A stretch of 64,000 nt of DNA from Candidatus Adamsella avium (GCA_904420445.1 CAJFVJ010000003.1:62001-126000); one strand, 5' to 3'; positions 9,369 to 19,401 are shown, counted from the first letter of the stretch. The notes: generated from the sequence alone by a model not told the origin. Translations and numbers: made by a program.

Positions 9369-10639
9369 TATGCTAAAACTCCTTTTTTACAAATTTCTCT
9401 CGGGTCAGAGATAACTCCTTTGATTGCGCTGTAGGCAGCTGTTGCAGGTGAAGAAAGGTATATGAAACCGTTTGTGTTTCCCATTCTTCCCTGGAAGTTT
9501 CTGTTTTGTGTTGAAAGACAGACTTCGCCATCTCCAAGAATACCTGCATGAACTCCCACGCATGGTCCGCAACCGGGTGCTACGATTGCTGCTCCGCTTT
9601 CAACAAATGTTGTGATGAGACCTTCTTCTATTGCTTGCAGCATAACATCTTTTGATGCAGGGATAACAAGCAGTCTTACATCAGGGTTGACTTTTTGTCC
9701 TTTGAGGATAGCGGCAGCTATTCTCAAGTCTTCGATTCTGCCGTTTGTACAGCTTCCGATGAAAACCTGATTGACTTTTACATCAGAGAGTTTATCAGCT
9801 GTTGTTGTGTTGTCGACTGTATGCGGGCATGATACTGTCGGCTGCAGTGTAGAGGCATCTATTTTGATTATTCTTTCATACACCGCATCTTCATCAGCGC
9901 AGATTTTTTTGAATTTATCTTCTCTTCCACGTTGTTTGAGGAAAGCTCGTGTTTTTTCATCCGTAGCAAACAAGCCCGCTTTGGCGCCTGCTTCTACAGC
10001 CATATTGGCGAGAGTAAATCTATCAGACATCTCCATATTTTCGATAGTTGAACCGCAAAATTCAAGCGCTTTATAAGTTGCACCATCAGCACCTATCATT
10101 CCGATGAGGTGTAGAATCAAATCTTTTGGGTATACTCCCGGTTGAAATTCTCCTTCGACTTCTATTTTGAAGGTTGGAGGAACCTTCATCCATGTTTTTC
10201 CAAGAGCCATAGCAACAGCAATATCTGTTGAACCCATGCCTGTAGCAAAAGCACCGAGAGCACCTGATGTGCAGGTATGAGAATCAGCGCCCACAAGAAT
10301 TTCGCCAGGGTTAACATAATCTTCAACAAGTCTTTGATGGCAGACGCCTGCGCCGACATCAGAGAGGATTGCGCCTGTTTCTTTTGCAAATTCTCTCAAT
10401 ACCATATGAGTGTTTGAGAGTTCTTTTCTCGGGCTTGGTGCTGCGTGGTCTATGAACAGGATAGAACGAGAGGGGTTAGCGAGAGTTTTTTTGCCGAGTT
10501 TTTTGAATTCAGAAACCATAAGCGGTCCTGTTCCGTCCTGAACTGCAGCTACGTCGACTTTTGCAATAACAAGTTCTCCTACTTTAACATCTTTCCCTGT
10601 ATGCGCAGATAATATTTTTTCAGCTATCGTTTGTCCCAT
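9368..10639 (-). CDS. LeuC-like large subunit of a two-subunit aconitase / (homo)aconitase family enzyme
   Basis: GADSHTCTSGALGAFATGMGSTDIA, VFIGSCTNGRIEDLR, APGCGPCVGVHAGIL, STQNRNFQGRMG. Confidence 0.92.
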   Translation of the reverse strand: MGQTIAEKILSAHTGKDVKVGELVIAKVDVAAVQDGTGPLMVSEFKKLGKKTLANPSRSILFIDHAAPSPRKELSNTHMVLREFAKETGAILSDVGAGVCHQRLVEDYVNPGEILVGADSHTCTSGALGAFATGMGSTDIAVAMALGKTWMKVPPTFKIEVEGEFQPGVYPKDLILHLIGMIGADGATYKALEFCGSTIENMEMSDRFTLANMAVEAGAKAGLFATDEKTRAFLKQRGREDKFKKICADEDAVYERIIKIDASTLQPTVSCPHTVDNTTTADKLSDVKVNQVFIGSCTNGRIEDLRIAAAILKGQKVNPDVRLLVIPASKDVMLQAIEEGLITTFVESGAAIVAPGCGPCVGVHAGILGDGEVCLSTQNRNFQGRMGNTNGFIYLSSPATAAYSAIKGVISDPREICKKGVLA

Positions 10640-10664
10640 AATTTGTTATTTCCTCTTTATATTA

Positions 10665-11978
10665 TTATACAATTGAACCGGGCATTGTTGTGAGATTGCT
10701 GTCTACACGTTTTTTCAACTCTCCTGTCGGGATGTAGTATGGTGTGCAGGTCATAATCTTTGCAGCAACATCAGGATAGTGGTAGATAAATCTGAGTTCA
10801 CTGTCTGTAAGCGGGAGCTGGGTGTGGACGTTTGCATATCTTGTCAATTCGAGGATATTTCTTGCCTCATCTTCATCTTTGAATTCGAGTTCAAGTTTGT
10901 CATAAACATCTCTGAAGCCTTTGATGCCGCCGTATTCTCCTGTGGTAATTGTTCTTCCCGTTTCGACTATTTCCGGTTCTCCTCTTCCCAGTTCTTCATA
11001 GTCATAGAGTTCGTAGTTTCTTCTGTCTTTAAGAGCGCCGTCAGCATGTATGCCTGATTCATGGGCAAAAGCGTTGTCGCCGACAGCTACCTGATTTATT
11101 GGAATTGGTACTTGGAATGCGTAAGCTGTATATTTTGCGAGTTTCCATGCTTTGCTCAGGTCTATGTTCGGGTCTATTTCATATTTTCCGTCAGCAAATC
11201 CGCTTGATTTTTTTATTGCAAGCAGGCAAGAAACAAGGTCTGCGTTTCCTGCTCTTTCTCCCATTCCGTTGATAGCTGTATTGATATATGCATTAACACC
11301 GGCATCTATGGCAGCTTTTGCTCCCATAACCGAGTTACCTACAGCCATACCAAGGTCGTTATGGAAGTGAAGTCCTATATCCATCTGGGTTTCTTTTGCG
11401 ATGGTATAAATTCTTTCATAAGCAATATTCGGAGAGTCATAACCTAGCGTATCGCAGTATCTGAATCTTGTTGCTCCGTGTTTTTTGGCTTCATTTGCGA
11501 ACGTAATCAGATAATCCAAATCGCTTCTTGAAGCGTCTTCTGCGTTCACTCCTATCATCATTGCCCCGCAGGTTTTTGCAGCCTCGACGGCTTCGTTTGT
11601 CATGTTGATGATATCTTCTTTTGTCTTTTTGCCGCCGTATTTACCGTTTATCATCTGGTCAGATGTTGAGACAGAGAGGTTGACGTATTTGAGTCTTGGA
11701 ACATTTTGGAATGATTGTATTACATCAGGTGCAATCCCTCTCATCCATCCGCTGAGGATTGTATTTTTAATTACTCCTCTATCAACAAGTTCAAGGTTTC
11801 CGTTAAGATAATTCAATTCGTGTTTTGTTGTCGGAAAGCCAAACTCTGATTGAGTAATACCCATATTATCAAGCATAAGATTAATAATTGTTTTTTGCAG
11901 TTTTGCAAGACCTAATCTTGATGTTTGAACGCCATCTCTATTTGTAACATCTACAAAATAGATTAAATTTTTTCCCAT
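10665..11978 (-). CDS. HMGL-family synthase: Re-citrate synthase / homocitrate synthase-like
   Basis: VDVTNRDGVQTSRLGLAKLQKT, GVNAEDASRSDLDYL, GLHFHNDLGMAVGNS, GERAGNADLV, HESGIHADG motifs; operonic with aconitase and IDH. Confidence 0.8.
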   Translation of the reverse strand: MGKNLIYFVDVTNRDGVQTSRLGLAKLQKTIINLMLDNMGITQSEFGFPTTKHELNYLNGNLELVDRGVIKNTILSGWMRGIAPDVIQSFQNVPRLKYVNLSVSTSDQMINGKYGGKKTKEDIINMTNEAVEAAKTCGAMMIGVNAEDASRSDLDYLITFANEAKKHGATRFRYCDTLGYDSPNIAYERIYTIAKETQMDIGLHFHNDLGMAVGNSVMGAKAAIDAGVNAYINTAINGMGERAGNADLVSCLLAIKKSSGFADGKYEIDPNIDLSKAWKLAKYTAYAFQVPIPINQVAVGDNAFAHESGIHADGALKDRRNYELYDYEELGRGEPEIVETGRTITTGEYGGIKGFRDVYDKLELEFKDEDEARNILELTRYANVHTQLPLTDSELRFIYHYPDVAAKIMTCTPYYIPTGELKKRVDSNLTTMPGSIV

Positions 11979-12043
11979 AAACCTTCTACCTCTTTGTCTT
12001 ACTATTTTTTATATTACACTATAATTTGTTTTTTTAAAACTTG

Positions 12044-12298
12044 TTATTTTAAAACAGGTTCTTCTTGTATTGCAACGCCTGAAATTTGAGTATCCAATAT
12101 TGAAAATTTTTTGATTGGACCGTTTGTTGTTCTCTCAATCAGCTTTGGATTTGAGTGAGAGGCATTCAGGATTATTTGCTGAAAAGATTTATATTCTGCT
12201 TCAACATCATCAAGGAAGAGAACAACAGGAGCGTTCATTGAGTGAACGAATATCAAAAGAGCTTTTCTTGTTTGTATTTGTTGTTGAAAGTGTTGCAT
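12044..12298 (-). CDS. Small unknown protein inside the nadBC-citrate operon
   Basis: 84-aa ORF fitted between the synthase and nadC on the same strand with short spacing. Confidence 0.6.
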   Translation of the reverse strand: MQHFQQQIQTRKALLIFVHSMNAPVVLFLDDVEAEYKSFQQIILNASHSNPKLIERTTNGPIKKFSILDTQISGVAIQEEPVLK

Positions 12299-12307
12299 TT
12301 TATCCTC

Positions 12308-13153
12308 TTAGTAAATATCAAGTCCGATATCAAGAGCGCCTGCTTTGACTATTGTTGCGCTCGTTGAAATAAAGTCGACGCCTGTTGAGGCGATTTCTTT
12401 GAGATTTTTGAGTTTTATATTTCCGCTTGCTTCAACGAGAGCTCTGTGATTAATTATTTTGACGGCTTTTTCCATATCAGAGCAGGACATATTATCAAGC
12501 ATAATGATATCAACGCCTGCTTCGACAGCTTCTTCTACCTGTTTAAGGTTATCTGTTTCCACTTCTATTTTGTGGGTATAAGATATATGTTTTTTAACTT
12601 TTTCGACCGCCTGTTTTATACCTCCACAGAGGGCAATATGATTGTCTTTTAGCATAACGCAGTCAGAAAGTCCGAAACGGTGAGTTGCGCCTCCTCCTAT
12701 TTGAACGGCATATTTTTCAAAAATTCTGAAGCATGGAGTGGTTTTTCTTGTTTCTACGATTTGAGCTTTAAAGCCTTCGAGTTCCTGGACATATTTATTT
12801 GTCATGGTTGCGATGGCACTCATTCTTTGTATATAATTGAGAGCTGTTCTTTCTGCAGTGAGGATGCCTCTTGCATTTCCTTTGATGATGGCGATATCCT
12901 GACCTTTGCTGAGTTTTTCTCCGTCTTCGATGAGAGTGTTTATTTCTACTGTTTTATCAAGGATTTTGAAGACTTTTTTTGCTACATCGACACCGCAGAC
13001 GATGCCTTCTTCTCTTGAGTTTATAACAGCAGTCAGAGTATGCTCAGAGGCTTCGATATAATCGGTTGATATATCACCGTAGCCGATATCTTCTTCAAGA
13101 GCTCTTTTTATATGTTTTTCGATTATAAAATCATGCAGTAAGTAGCTTAACAT
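12308..13153 (-). CDS. nadC: Nicotinate-nucleotide pyrophosphorylase (carboxylating)
   Basis: EDIGYGDISTDYI, AERTALNYIQRMSAIAT, ETRKTTPCFRIFEKYAVQIGGGATHRFGLSDCVMLKDNH. Confidence 0.95.
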   Translation of the reverse strand: MLSYLLHDFIIEKHIKRALEEDIGYGDISTDYIEASEHTLTAVINSREEGIVCGVDVAKKVFKILDKTVEINTLIEDGEKLSKGQDIAIIKGNARGILTAERTALNYIQRMSAIATMTNKYVQELEGFKAQIVETRKTTPCFRIFEKYAVQIGGGATHRFGLSDCVMLKDNHIALCGGIKQAVEKVKKHISYTHKIEVETDNLKQVEEAVEAGVDIIMLDNMSCSDMEKAVKIINHRALVEASGNIKLKNLKEIASTGVDFISTSATIVKAGALDIGLDIY

Positions 13154-14741
13154 AGTCGAATATATCCTTTTGTGTCAAATAACTTTGTTTGCCATCAGGC
13201 AATGTTTCCGGGTAGTCGCTTCTGTAGTGACCGCCTCTGCTTTCTTTTCTGTTCAGTGCGCTTATGAGGATGGCTTTTGAAGCTAGTATCATATTTTTGA
13301 GTTCATACTCTTCTATGGTTGAGCATATATCACTTTTGAATCTGCTTTCCATTTCTATGATATCATTCAGTGCTTCGAGCATAAGTTTTTCATTTCTGCA
13401 GATGCCTGCTTTAAGCCACATTATTCGTTTAAGTGCAGCTTTTGCCGTTTTGACATCTATATTGTTTTTTTGAGAGTTATCTGAGTATTTTCTGATGATG
13501 TCCCCTACCGGAATTTCTTTTATGCTCAGGTCTTGTGTTCCTAAATATTCAGCCAATTTATGAGCACCGACGACGCATTCCAAGAGCGAGTTGCTTGCAA
13601 GTCTGTTTGCACCATGCAAACCAGTGCAGGCTGTTTCTCCTACTGCGTATAATCCCTCGAGAGAAGTTATTCCGCTCAAAGTGGCTTTGATTCCACCCAT
13701 GCTGTAGTGAGCTGCCGGAGTGATTGGAATGTAGTCTTTTGTGAGGTCAAGACCTTTTTCTTCGCAGGCTTTTGTAATATTTGGGAAACGTTTTTTCATC
13801 TTTTGATAGTCAATTTTTGTGGTATCAAGAAAAACGTTGAAAGATGGATTGCCGTTTGTTTCAGTGAAAATAGCACGTGTAACTATATCACGGGAAGCAA
13901 GGTCTGCTCTTTCATCATATTTATGAGCAAAGAGCTCGCCTTTTTTGTTTCTGAGTTTTGCGCCTTCGCCTCTTACCGCCTCAGAGATAAGGAAGCAGTG
14001 TCCGCTTTTTTCATCAGAGATTGAGGTCGGGTGGAACTGTATGAATTCCATGTTCTGCAGGATTGCTCCTGCTTCGAGAGCGAGGCTTATACCATCTGCG
14101 GTTGCGATTTTCGGGTTTGTAGTATATTCAAAGATTTGCCCTAATCCTCCGGTAGCTAAGACGATAGCAGAAGAGTAGACGATAGAGTATTCGTTGTTGT
14201 TGAATAAAACGACGCCTCGTATTTTATTATCACTATCTTTGATGAGTTCTGTAGCAAAAGTATTTTCGAGAACTTTTATTTTCGGATTTTGTTTGACTCT
14301 TTCGACGAGAGCAGTTTCAATCCCTCTGCCTGTAGCGTCACCGCCTGAGTGAAGAATTCTTCTTGCGCTGTGAGCGCCTTCGAGGGTAATAGAGAAGTTT
14401 TTGTTATCATCGTCTTTATCAAATTTGACGCCGTATTGAATGAGGTTGTCGATAGCTTCGGCGCTTGATTTTGAAATTTCTGTCGCAACTTCGAAGCTTG
14501 TGAGCCCTGCACCTGATCTCAAGGTATCTTTGACATGGAGTTCGATAGAGTCAGCTGTATTAGACGGAAGAACTGCAACTATACCGCCTTGAGCGTATCT
14601 GGAGTTTGATTCGCCGATTGATGATTTCGTGACAAGAAGAATATCTCCTTGAATGTTAGGGTTTTCGCTTATTTTCAGTGCTGTATATAAACCTGAAATA
14701 CCTGAACCGATAATTACGGTTGAATAATTGTATAATTTCAT
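13131..14741 (-). CDS. nadB: L-aspartate oxidase
   Basis: FAD GSGISGLYTALKI, SNSRYAQGGIVAVL, GAHSARRILHSGGDATGRGIE, FIQFHPTS, GLHGANRLASNSLLE, RGGHYRSDYP. Confidence 0.95.
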   Translation of the reverse strand: MKLYNYSTVIIGSGISGLYTALKISENPNIQGDILLVTKSSIGESNSRYAQGGIVAVLPSNTADSIELHVKDTLRSGAGLTSFEVATEISKSSAEAIDNLIQYGVKFDKDDDNKNFSITLEGAHSARRILHSGGDATGRGIETALVERVKQNPKIKVLENTFATELIKDSDNKIRGVVLFNNNEYSIVYSSAIVLATGGLGQIFEYTTNPKIATADGISLALEAGAILQNMEFIQFHPTSISDEKSGHCFLISEAVRGEGAKLRNKKGELFAHKYDERADLASRDIVTRAIFTETNGNPSFNVFLDTTKIDYQKMKKRFPNITKACEEKGLDLTKDYIPITPAAHYSMGGIKATLSGITSLEGLYAVGETACTGLHGANRLASNSLLECVVGAHKLAEYLGTQDLSIKEIPVGDIIRKYSDNSQKNNIDVKTAKAALKRIMWLKAGICRNEKLMLEALNDIIEMESRFKSDICSTIEEYELKNMILASKAILISALNRKESRGGHYRSDYPETLPDGKQSYLTQKDIFDYVKLLTA

Positions 14742-14820
14742 ATTGCTACTTACTTTCTACCATCATTTTATTTTTATAAAATATACAACAAAAATAAAAT
14801 TAAAGATATACTTTTTTGCA

Positions 14821-14970
14821 GGAACTTATATAGCAAATTCCACAGATACTATTAAAAGTCTGTCATTCTGAGGGTTTTATCCAGAAGAATCCTTTTTATT
14901 CAGATACTTCGATAACGCTCAGTATGACGTTGTTTTGGAATTTTTTGGCGGGATTTGCTATATAAATCCC
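14821..14970. mobile_element. MITE-like 150-bp repeat, copy A
   Basis: Termini GGAACTTATATAGCAAATTCCAC / GCGGGATTTGCTATATAAATCCC form an inverted repeat; about 92% identical (12 mismatches by eye) to the reverse complement of 38519-38668. Confidence 0.85.
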
Positions 14971-14999
14971 CTTTTGTAGGCGAAGTTTAATGCATGACA

Positions 15000-15034
15000 G
15001 AAAGCCGTTAATACAAAGTATTAACGGCTTTTTT
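15000..15034 (+). terminator. Hairpin terminator, orientation uncertain
   Basis: AAAGCCGTTAATAC-aaa-GTATTAACGGCTTTTTT. The T tract is better on the + strand, although the gene it follows (15052-16068) is on the minus strand. Confidence 0.6.
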
Positions 15035-15051
15035 GAGTTATTTAATCCTAT

Positions 15052-16068
15052 TTATTTGGTTTCTTCTTCTTTTTCAAGTTCTGCTTTTTCAGCATCCGTA
15101 GTCATAATGCTGTTTTTCAAGTCTTCTTTTTCTTGTCTTTCTATTTCTTCAGTTTCACCTTTTTCTTCTTTTACTTCTTTTTTAGCTTCTTCAGAAGTTT
15201 TTCCGTCTTCTTCGACTTTGTATTCAATTCTTGCTTCTTCAGTAGCCATTACATCAACTTCTTGTTGTTCTTTGATTTCGGCTTCTATTTTTTCTTCCTG
15301 TTTTTCTTCACCTTCTTCAGAGAAGTTTGCCTTTGAAACAACTGTCAGGAAAGTTGAGTTTATAGAAGAATTAGCGTTTTCTGAAATAATTTCTGTATTG
15401 TAGCTTGCAACAAAGTTCATGAAATCGCTTTCGTTTGCTGAACCTTCTGTGCTAGCAGAGGTAGAGAACGGATTATCTTTTTTATCAGCTTTATCTTTCA
15501 TATTGAATTGAACTTTCAAGCTGTTGATTGCTGTTGAAACCTGGCTAAGTGTATCAGCTTTTTGTGTCATATCTTGAACAAGTGTATCTTTTTGAGAAAG
15601 GAGTTCTTCAACTGCATCGAGTGATGGAGCAGATACAGAACTTTCAAGATATTGAGTCAAGAATTCTGAAAAGCTTTTTCTTTCATTTTTATCCTGGTTT
15701 TTGATGCTGTTTTTATATTCTTGAGTAGCTGCTGAAACTTTTGATTGAAGCTGGCTTTCGTAGTTTTTAATTTCATTTTCAATAGTTTCTTCAATTTTTT
15801 CTATTGTTTCAGAAATTTTATCTTTAGTTTTATTTTGTTCTTCAGCAAGTTTATTTTGATCTTTTTCTGCATCTTTTACATTATTCTGAATATCAGATTC
15901 TGAGAGAGTCATGCTTTCGCCTTCTTTACCAGTAGAGAAGGTATAAACATCTCCTGATTCGCCTGCTGATCTTTGTATATTTGTATAACTTGGTCTTGCA
16001 GAGCTTAAAGAACCTTTTGTTGCGATGTTAAAATCAAGATTACTAAAACTTTGAACATCTAATGTCAT
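15052..16068 (-). CDS. Unknown Lys/Glu-rich coiled-coil protein
   Basis: 338-aa ORF, low-complexity K/E/S/T-rich, no signal peptide; ATG preceded by AAAGGTAAT. Confidence 0.75.
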   Translation of the reverse strand: MTLDVQSFSNLDFNIATKGSLSSARPSYTNIQRSAGESGDVYTFSTGKEGESMTLSESDIQNNVKDAEKDQNKLAEEQNKTKDKISETIEKIEETIENEIKNYESQLQSKVSAATQEYKNSIKNQDKNERKSFSEFLTQYLESSVSAPSLDAVEELLSQKDTLVQDMTQKADTLSQVSTAINSLKVQFNMKDKADKKDNPFSTSASTEGSANESDFMNFVASYNTEIISENANSSINSTFLTVVSKANFSEEGEEKQEEKIEAEIKEQQEVDVMATEEARIEYKVEEDGKTSEEAKKEVKEEKGETEEIERQEKEDLKNSIMTTDAEKAELEKEEETK

Positions 16069-16299
16069 ATCGATTACCTTTCATTTATCGCTTACATATA
16101 TATAAAGTATATTCAAAGTATAGAATTTCAATATATTCTTATTTCGTTACATAAGTTTACATATAATCTCAAAAGCCTTATTATAATGGTTTTTGCTCTT
16201 GCATATTCTGATATTTTTGTAAAAAAATGCTACAAATATTCAAGAAAAAGTTCTTTTTTACCGATAAATAAACATGTCAGCAAAGAAGGTTTTCGAATT

Positions 16300-16677
16300 A
16301 TGGATGATTTTAAAGTTAGCGGTTTTAATCCTTTTGAGTTACCGAAAGATTTTGATTACGGACAGGTATCAGGTGCAGAGAATGAGGAGAAAGTTGACTC
16401 ATCTGCCGCCACTCAACAGCAGGGAGTGCAGATAGATAATAATTATTCTTCATCAAATGCAGATAAGGATTTTAAAGCATCCAGCGATGATAGGGAAAGT
16501 GCGATTAAGGCAAGAGAAGAGGCTCAACAGGCTCTTGAGGCTGCAAGCAGTCCTGAAGAAATCGAAAGTGCTCAAAAGTCAATAGAGCAGGCAGAAAAGA
16601 TGCTTGAAAAAGCAGAACTTGCTATGGGAAACGCAAATTCTGATTCTATACTAAGGTCAATTGACGGTTGGAATTAG
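16300..16677 (+). CDS. Unknown small acidic protein with coiled-coil C-terminus
   Basis: MDDFKVSGFNPFELPKDFDYGQVSG...; internal ATG preferred over the ORF-track start at 16186. Confidence 0.6.
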   Translation: MDDFKVSGFNPFELPKDFDYGQVSGAENEEKVDSSAATQQQGVQIDNNYSSSNADKDFKASSDDRESAIKAREEAQQALEAASSPEEIESAQKSIEQAEKMLEKAELAMGNANSDSILRSIDGWN

Positions 16678-16751
16678 TTTATTAAATTATTGATAATATA
16701 TGGTGTTTTCTTCTATAATGCTTTCAGGTAGCGTTTTGAGGAAACATTGTT

Positions 16752-17357
16752 ATGTCAACACCTGATGATGCATTAGAAAGGTTGTTAGAGGGAAACAAAC
16801 GTTTTGTGAGCGGGGCGTCCGTTCATCCGAACAGATGTGAGGAAACGAGAAAAAATCTTGAAAGTGCACAAAAACCTTATGCTGTAATTTTGTCTTGCTC
16901 TGATTCGAGAGTTCCAGTTGAGATAATTTTTGATGTCGGCTTTGGAGAGGTGTTTGTTGTGCGAACAGCGGGGCATACTTTATCTCAGGATGTTATGGGA
17001 AGTATTGAATATGCCGTTCAAGAACTCGGGGTAAAACTTGTGATGATTCTCGGGCATAATAACTGCGGTGCAGTGAAGTCTGCTGTAAAAACTTATTCTG
17101 ATGAAGAAGCAAGAGGAGCCGGTAATGTACAGGCTATTCTTGACCATATTTATCCTGCCGTAAAGAAAACTTGCAGCTGCTGTGAGGCAGGAAGCAAGGA
17201 TTTTATTGACAAAGCCGTAAAAGAAAACGTGAGATATCAGGTATCGGAACTCATAAAAAAAGACCGCTATATTGCGGCCCTTTTGAAATTTAATCAAATC
17301 AAGGTAGTCGGAGCGTATTATGACATAGCTGCTTCGACGATAGAGTTACTTGATTAA
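16752..17357 (+). CDS. Beta-class carbonic anhydrase
   Basis: CSDSRVP, HNNCGAV and FVVRTAGH zinc-site motifs. Confidence 0.93.
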   Translation: MSTPDDALERLLEGNKRFVSGASVHPNRCEETRKNLESAQKPYAVILSCSDSRVPVEIIFDVGFGEVFVVRTAGHTLSQDVMGSIEYAVQELGVKLVMILGHNNCGAVKSAVKTYSDEEARGAGNVQAILDHIYPAVKKTCSCCEAGSKDFIDKAVKENVRYQVSELIKKDRYIAALLKFNQIKVVGAYYDIAASTIELLD

Positions 17358-17900
17358 AGATTGAACTTCTTTGAACTTCGGATGAGAGGCGTTTTTTAGA
17401 AGTTCAAACAGCGCTATTTCAACAGAACTTGGAGATGCTCCATCATTCATCATTCTTTTGAGTCCGAGTTTATGTTCAAATTTGTCGCGGGAGCCGCAGG
17501 CATCTTCGATGATATGTACTTCAAAGCCTTCGTTAATTAAGGCTGCAGCTGTTTGATGAACGCATATATGTGTTTCCACACCGCAGAGAATAATCTGTTT
17601 TTTGCCGAGAGCGGTGAGATATTCTTTGAGTTCTGGTTGTTCGAGGCAGTTGAAGCATTTTTTTTCAAAAGTTTTTGTATCTGATGGCAGTTCTACGCTC
17701 AGTGTTTCATCCGTAACACCCAGTCCCTGCGGATATTGTTCTGTTACGATTGTTTTGATGTTTAAGAGTCTTGCCGCTGCTGCAAGTTTTTTTGTATTTT
17801 TGAGAATTTTTTCTCCCTTCGGCTGTGCAGCGAGGAGGCGTGGTTGGATGTCGATGATTAGCAAAACAGAGTTTTCAGAGTTTAGGATATTTGAGGTCAT
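17346..17900 (-). CDS. Isochorismatase-family cysteine hydrolase
   Basis: LLIIDIQPRL, TEQYPQGLG, LCGVETHICVHQTAAALINEGFEVHIIEDACGSR. Confidence 0.9.
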   Translation of the reverse strand: MTSNILNSENSVLLIIDIQPRLLAAQPKGEKILKNTKKLAAAARLLNIKTIVTEQYPQGLGVTDETLSVELPSDTKTFEKKCFNCLEQPELKEYLTALGKKQIILCGVETHICVHQTAAALINEGFEVHIIEDACGSRDKFEHKLGLKRMMNDGASPSSVEIALFELLKNASHPKFKEVQSLIK

Positions 17901-18050
17901 GTTTCTTTTCTCCTTTGAAGTGTAGTGTTAGAAGTTATTATAATAATATATCATGGCTCAGTGTCAAATTGCTCTTTTGTTGATACTCTTGACTATAAAT
18001 TTTTATCAGGCTACATTATCTAAGCTGAGGCAGAGAGGCAAATTTTTTTT

Positions 18051-19379
18051 ATGGGTAAGAAGATAGAGTTATATAAGAAGTATTTTTTCGAGTTGTTTGT
18101 TTTGTCGATACCATTGATTGTCGGAAACATATCTCAGGTGTTGCTTGGAGCAATTGATGTTTTTGTTGCGGCAAAGCACAGTTTGGACACTTTGTCTTCT
18201 ATAAGCATCGGCAGTTCTGTGATGACGTGTATTTTTATTGTCGGAATAGGGTTTATGTCGAGCATATCTCCCGTTGTTGCAAATTATCGAGGGGCTAGGA
18301 AGCCATCGAAGCAGTATTTATATTCGAGTATTGTTTATTCATTAGTTTTATCTGCTTTTTTCGGAATATTGACTCTTGCGATAGTGCCTCTTGTTCCAAA
18401 GATGGGATTTGAAGAGCATCTTGTTTATCATATTCAAGAGTATATTTTTATATGTGCTTTTTCTTATTTCGGGGCGTATTTGCATTTTTCGCTGAAAGAG
18501 TTTTTGCAAGCTTATGAGATAGTTGTTTTTCCGAATGTGGTTGCTATTTTGGGGATTTTTCTGAACCTTGTTTTGAATTTTGCTTTTGTGTTTGGTTTCT
18601 GGTTTATTCCTTCAATGGGGGTTAAAGGGTTGGCTATTGCTACGCTTGCTGTCAGGACTTTTATGGGATTGATTTTGTTGTGGTATACGCTCCGGTTGAT
18701 GAATTTGAACATAAAGCTGAGCAAGTCTTATTTGACACAGTTGATAAAGGTCGGATATCCCATTTCGATAGCGCTTGCATTAGAGTTTTTTGCGTTTAAC
18801 GGAATAACGATTATTGTCGGACGTATGGGGGGTGTGTTTGCAGCTGCGCAGAGCATAATCATTACGATTTCGTCCATAACTTTTATGGTTCCTCTTGCTA
18901 TATCGAATGCAATAGCTATAAAAGTCGGTTATGCAAACGGAGCAAGAGATTATAGTGAGTTGAAAAGATTTTCCATAGCAGGAGTATTGCTGACGATAGC
19001 GTTTATGTTGTTCTGTGCTTTGTTCTTGAATTCAAGTCCCGAGTTTTTTGTAAAGTTATTTACCGACGAAAAAGAACTTTTGATGGTCAGTGTGCCTGTG
19101 ATTTATGTTGTTGCGCTGTATCAGATTTTTGACGGGGCGCAGGTTGCATTCAGCGGTATTTTGAAGGGGCTTAAGATGACAAAGCTTGTGTCAGCATCAA
19201 TTTTTTGTGCTTACTGGGTGATGGGGCTGCCTCTCGGCTTTTTGTTTGCTTTTCATTATCATATGGATTTGCTTGGTTTCTGGATAGCGCTTGCAATTTC
19301 TCTGTTGATTATGGGTGTTATATTGCTGTCGATAATTCTTGTGAAATTTGCAAAGCTGAGAAAAGAGTTTGAAAAATAG
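18051..19379 (+). CDS. MATE-family multidrug/cation exporter
   Basis: 12-TM pattern; IPLIVGNISQVLLGAIDVFVAA, MGVKGLAIATLAVRTFMG and VPLAISNAIAIKVGYANGA. Confidence 0.9.
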   Translation: MGKKIELYKKYFFELFVLSIPLIVGNISQVLLGAIDVFVAAKHSLDTLSSISIGSSVMTCIFIVGIGFMSSISPVVANYRGARKPSKQYLYSSIVYSLVLSAFFGILTLAIVPLVPKMGFEEHLVYHIQEYIFICAFSYFGAYLHFSLKEFLQAYEIVVFPNVVAILGIFLNLVLNFAFVFGFWFIPSMGVKGLAIATLAVRTFMGLILLWYTLRLMNLNIKLSKSYLTQLIKVGYPISIALALEFFAFNGITIIVGRMGGVFAAAQSIIITISSITFMVPLAISNAIAIKVGYANGARDYSELKRFSIAGVLLTIAFMLFCALFLNSSPEFFVKLFTDEKELLMVSVPVIYVVALYQIFDGAQVAFSGILKGLKMTKLVSASIFCAYWVMGLPLGFLFAFHYHMDLLGFWIALAISLLIMGVILLSIILVKFAKLRKEFEK

Positions 19380-19401
19380 GAGTAAAGCTTAAAAGCTTAC
19401 T

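Noticed and set aside
15133-15336. F/S-rich + ORF
   Set aside because: Antisense to the K/E-rich 15052-16068 ORF; poly-Phe/Ser is the complement of GAA/AAG-rich codons.
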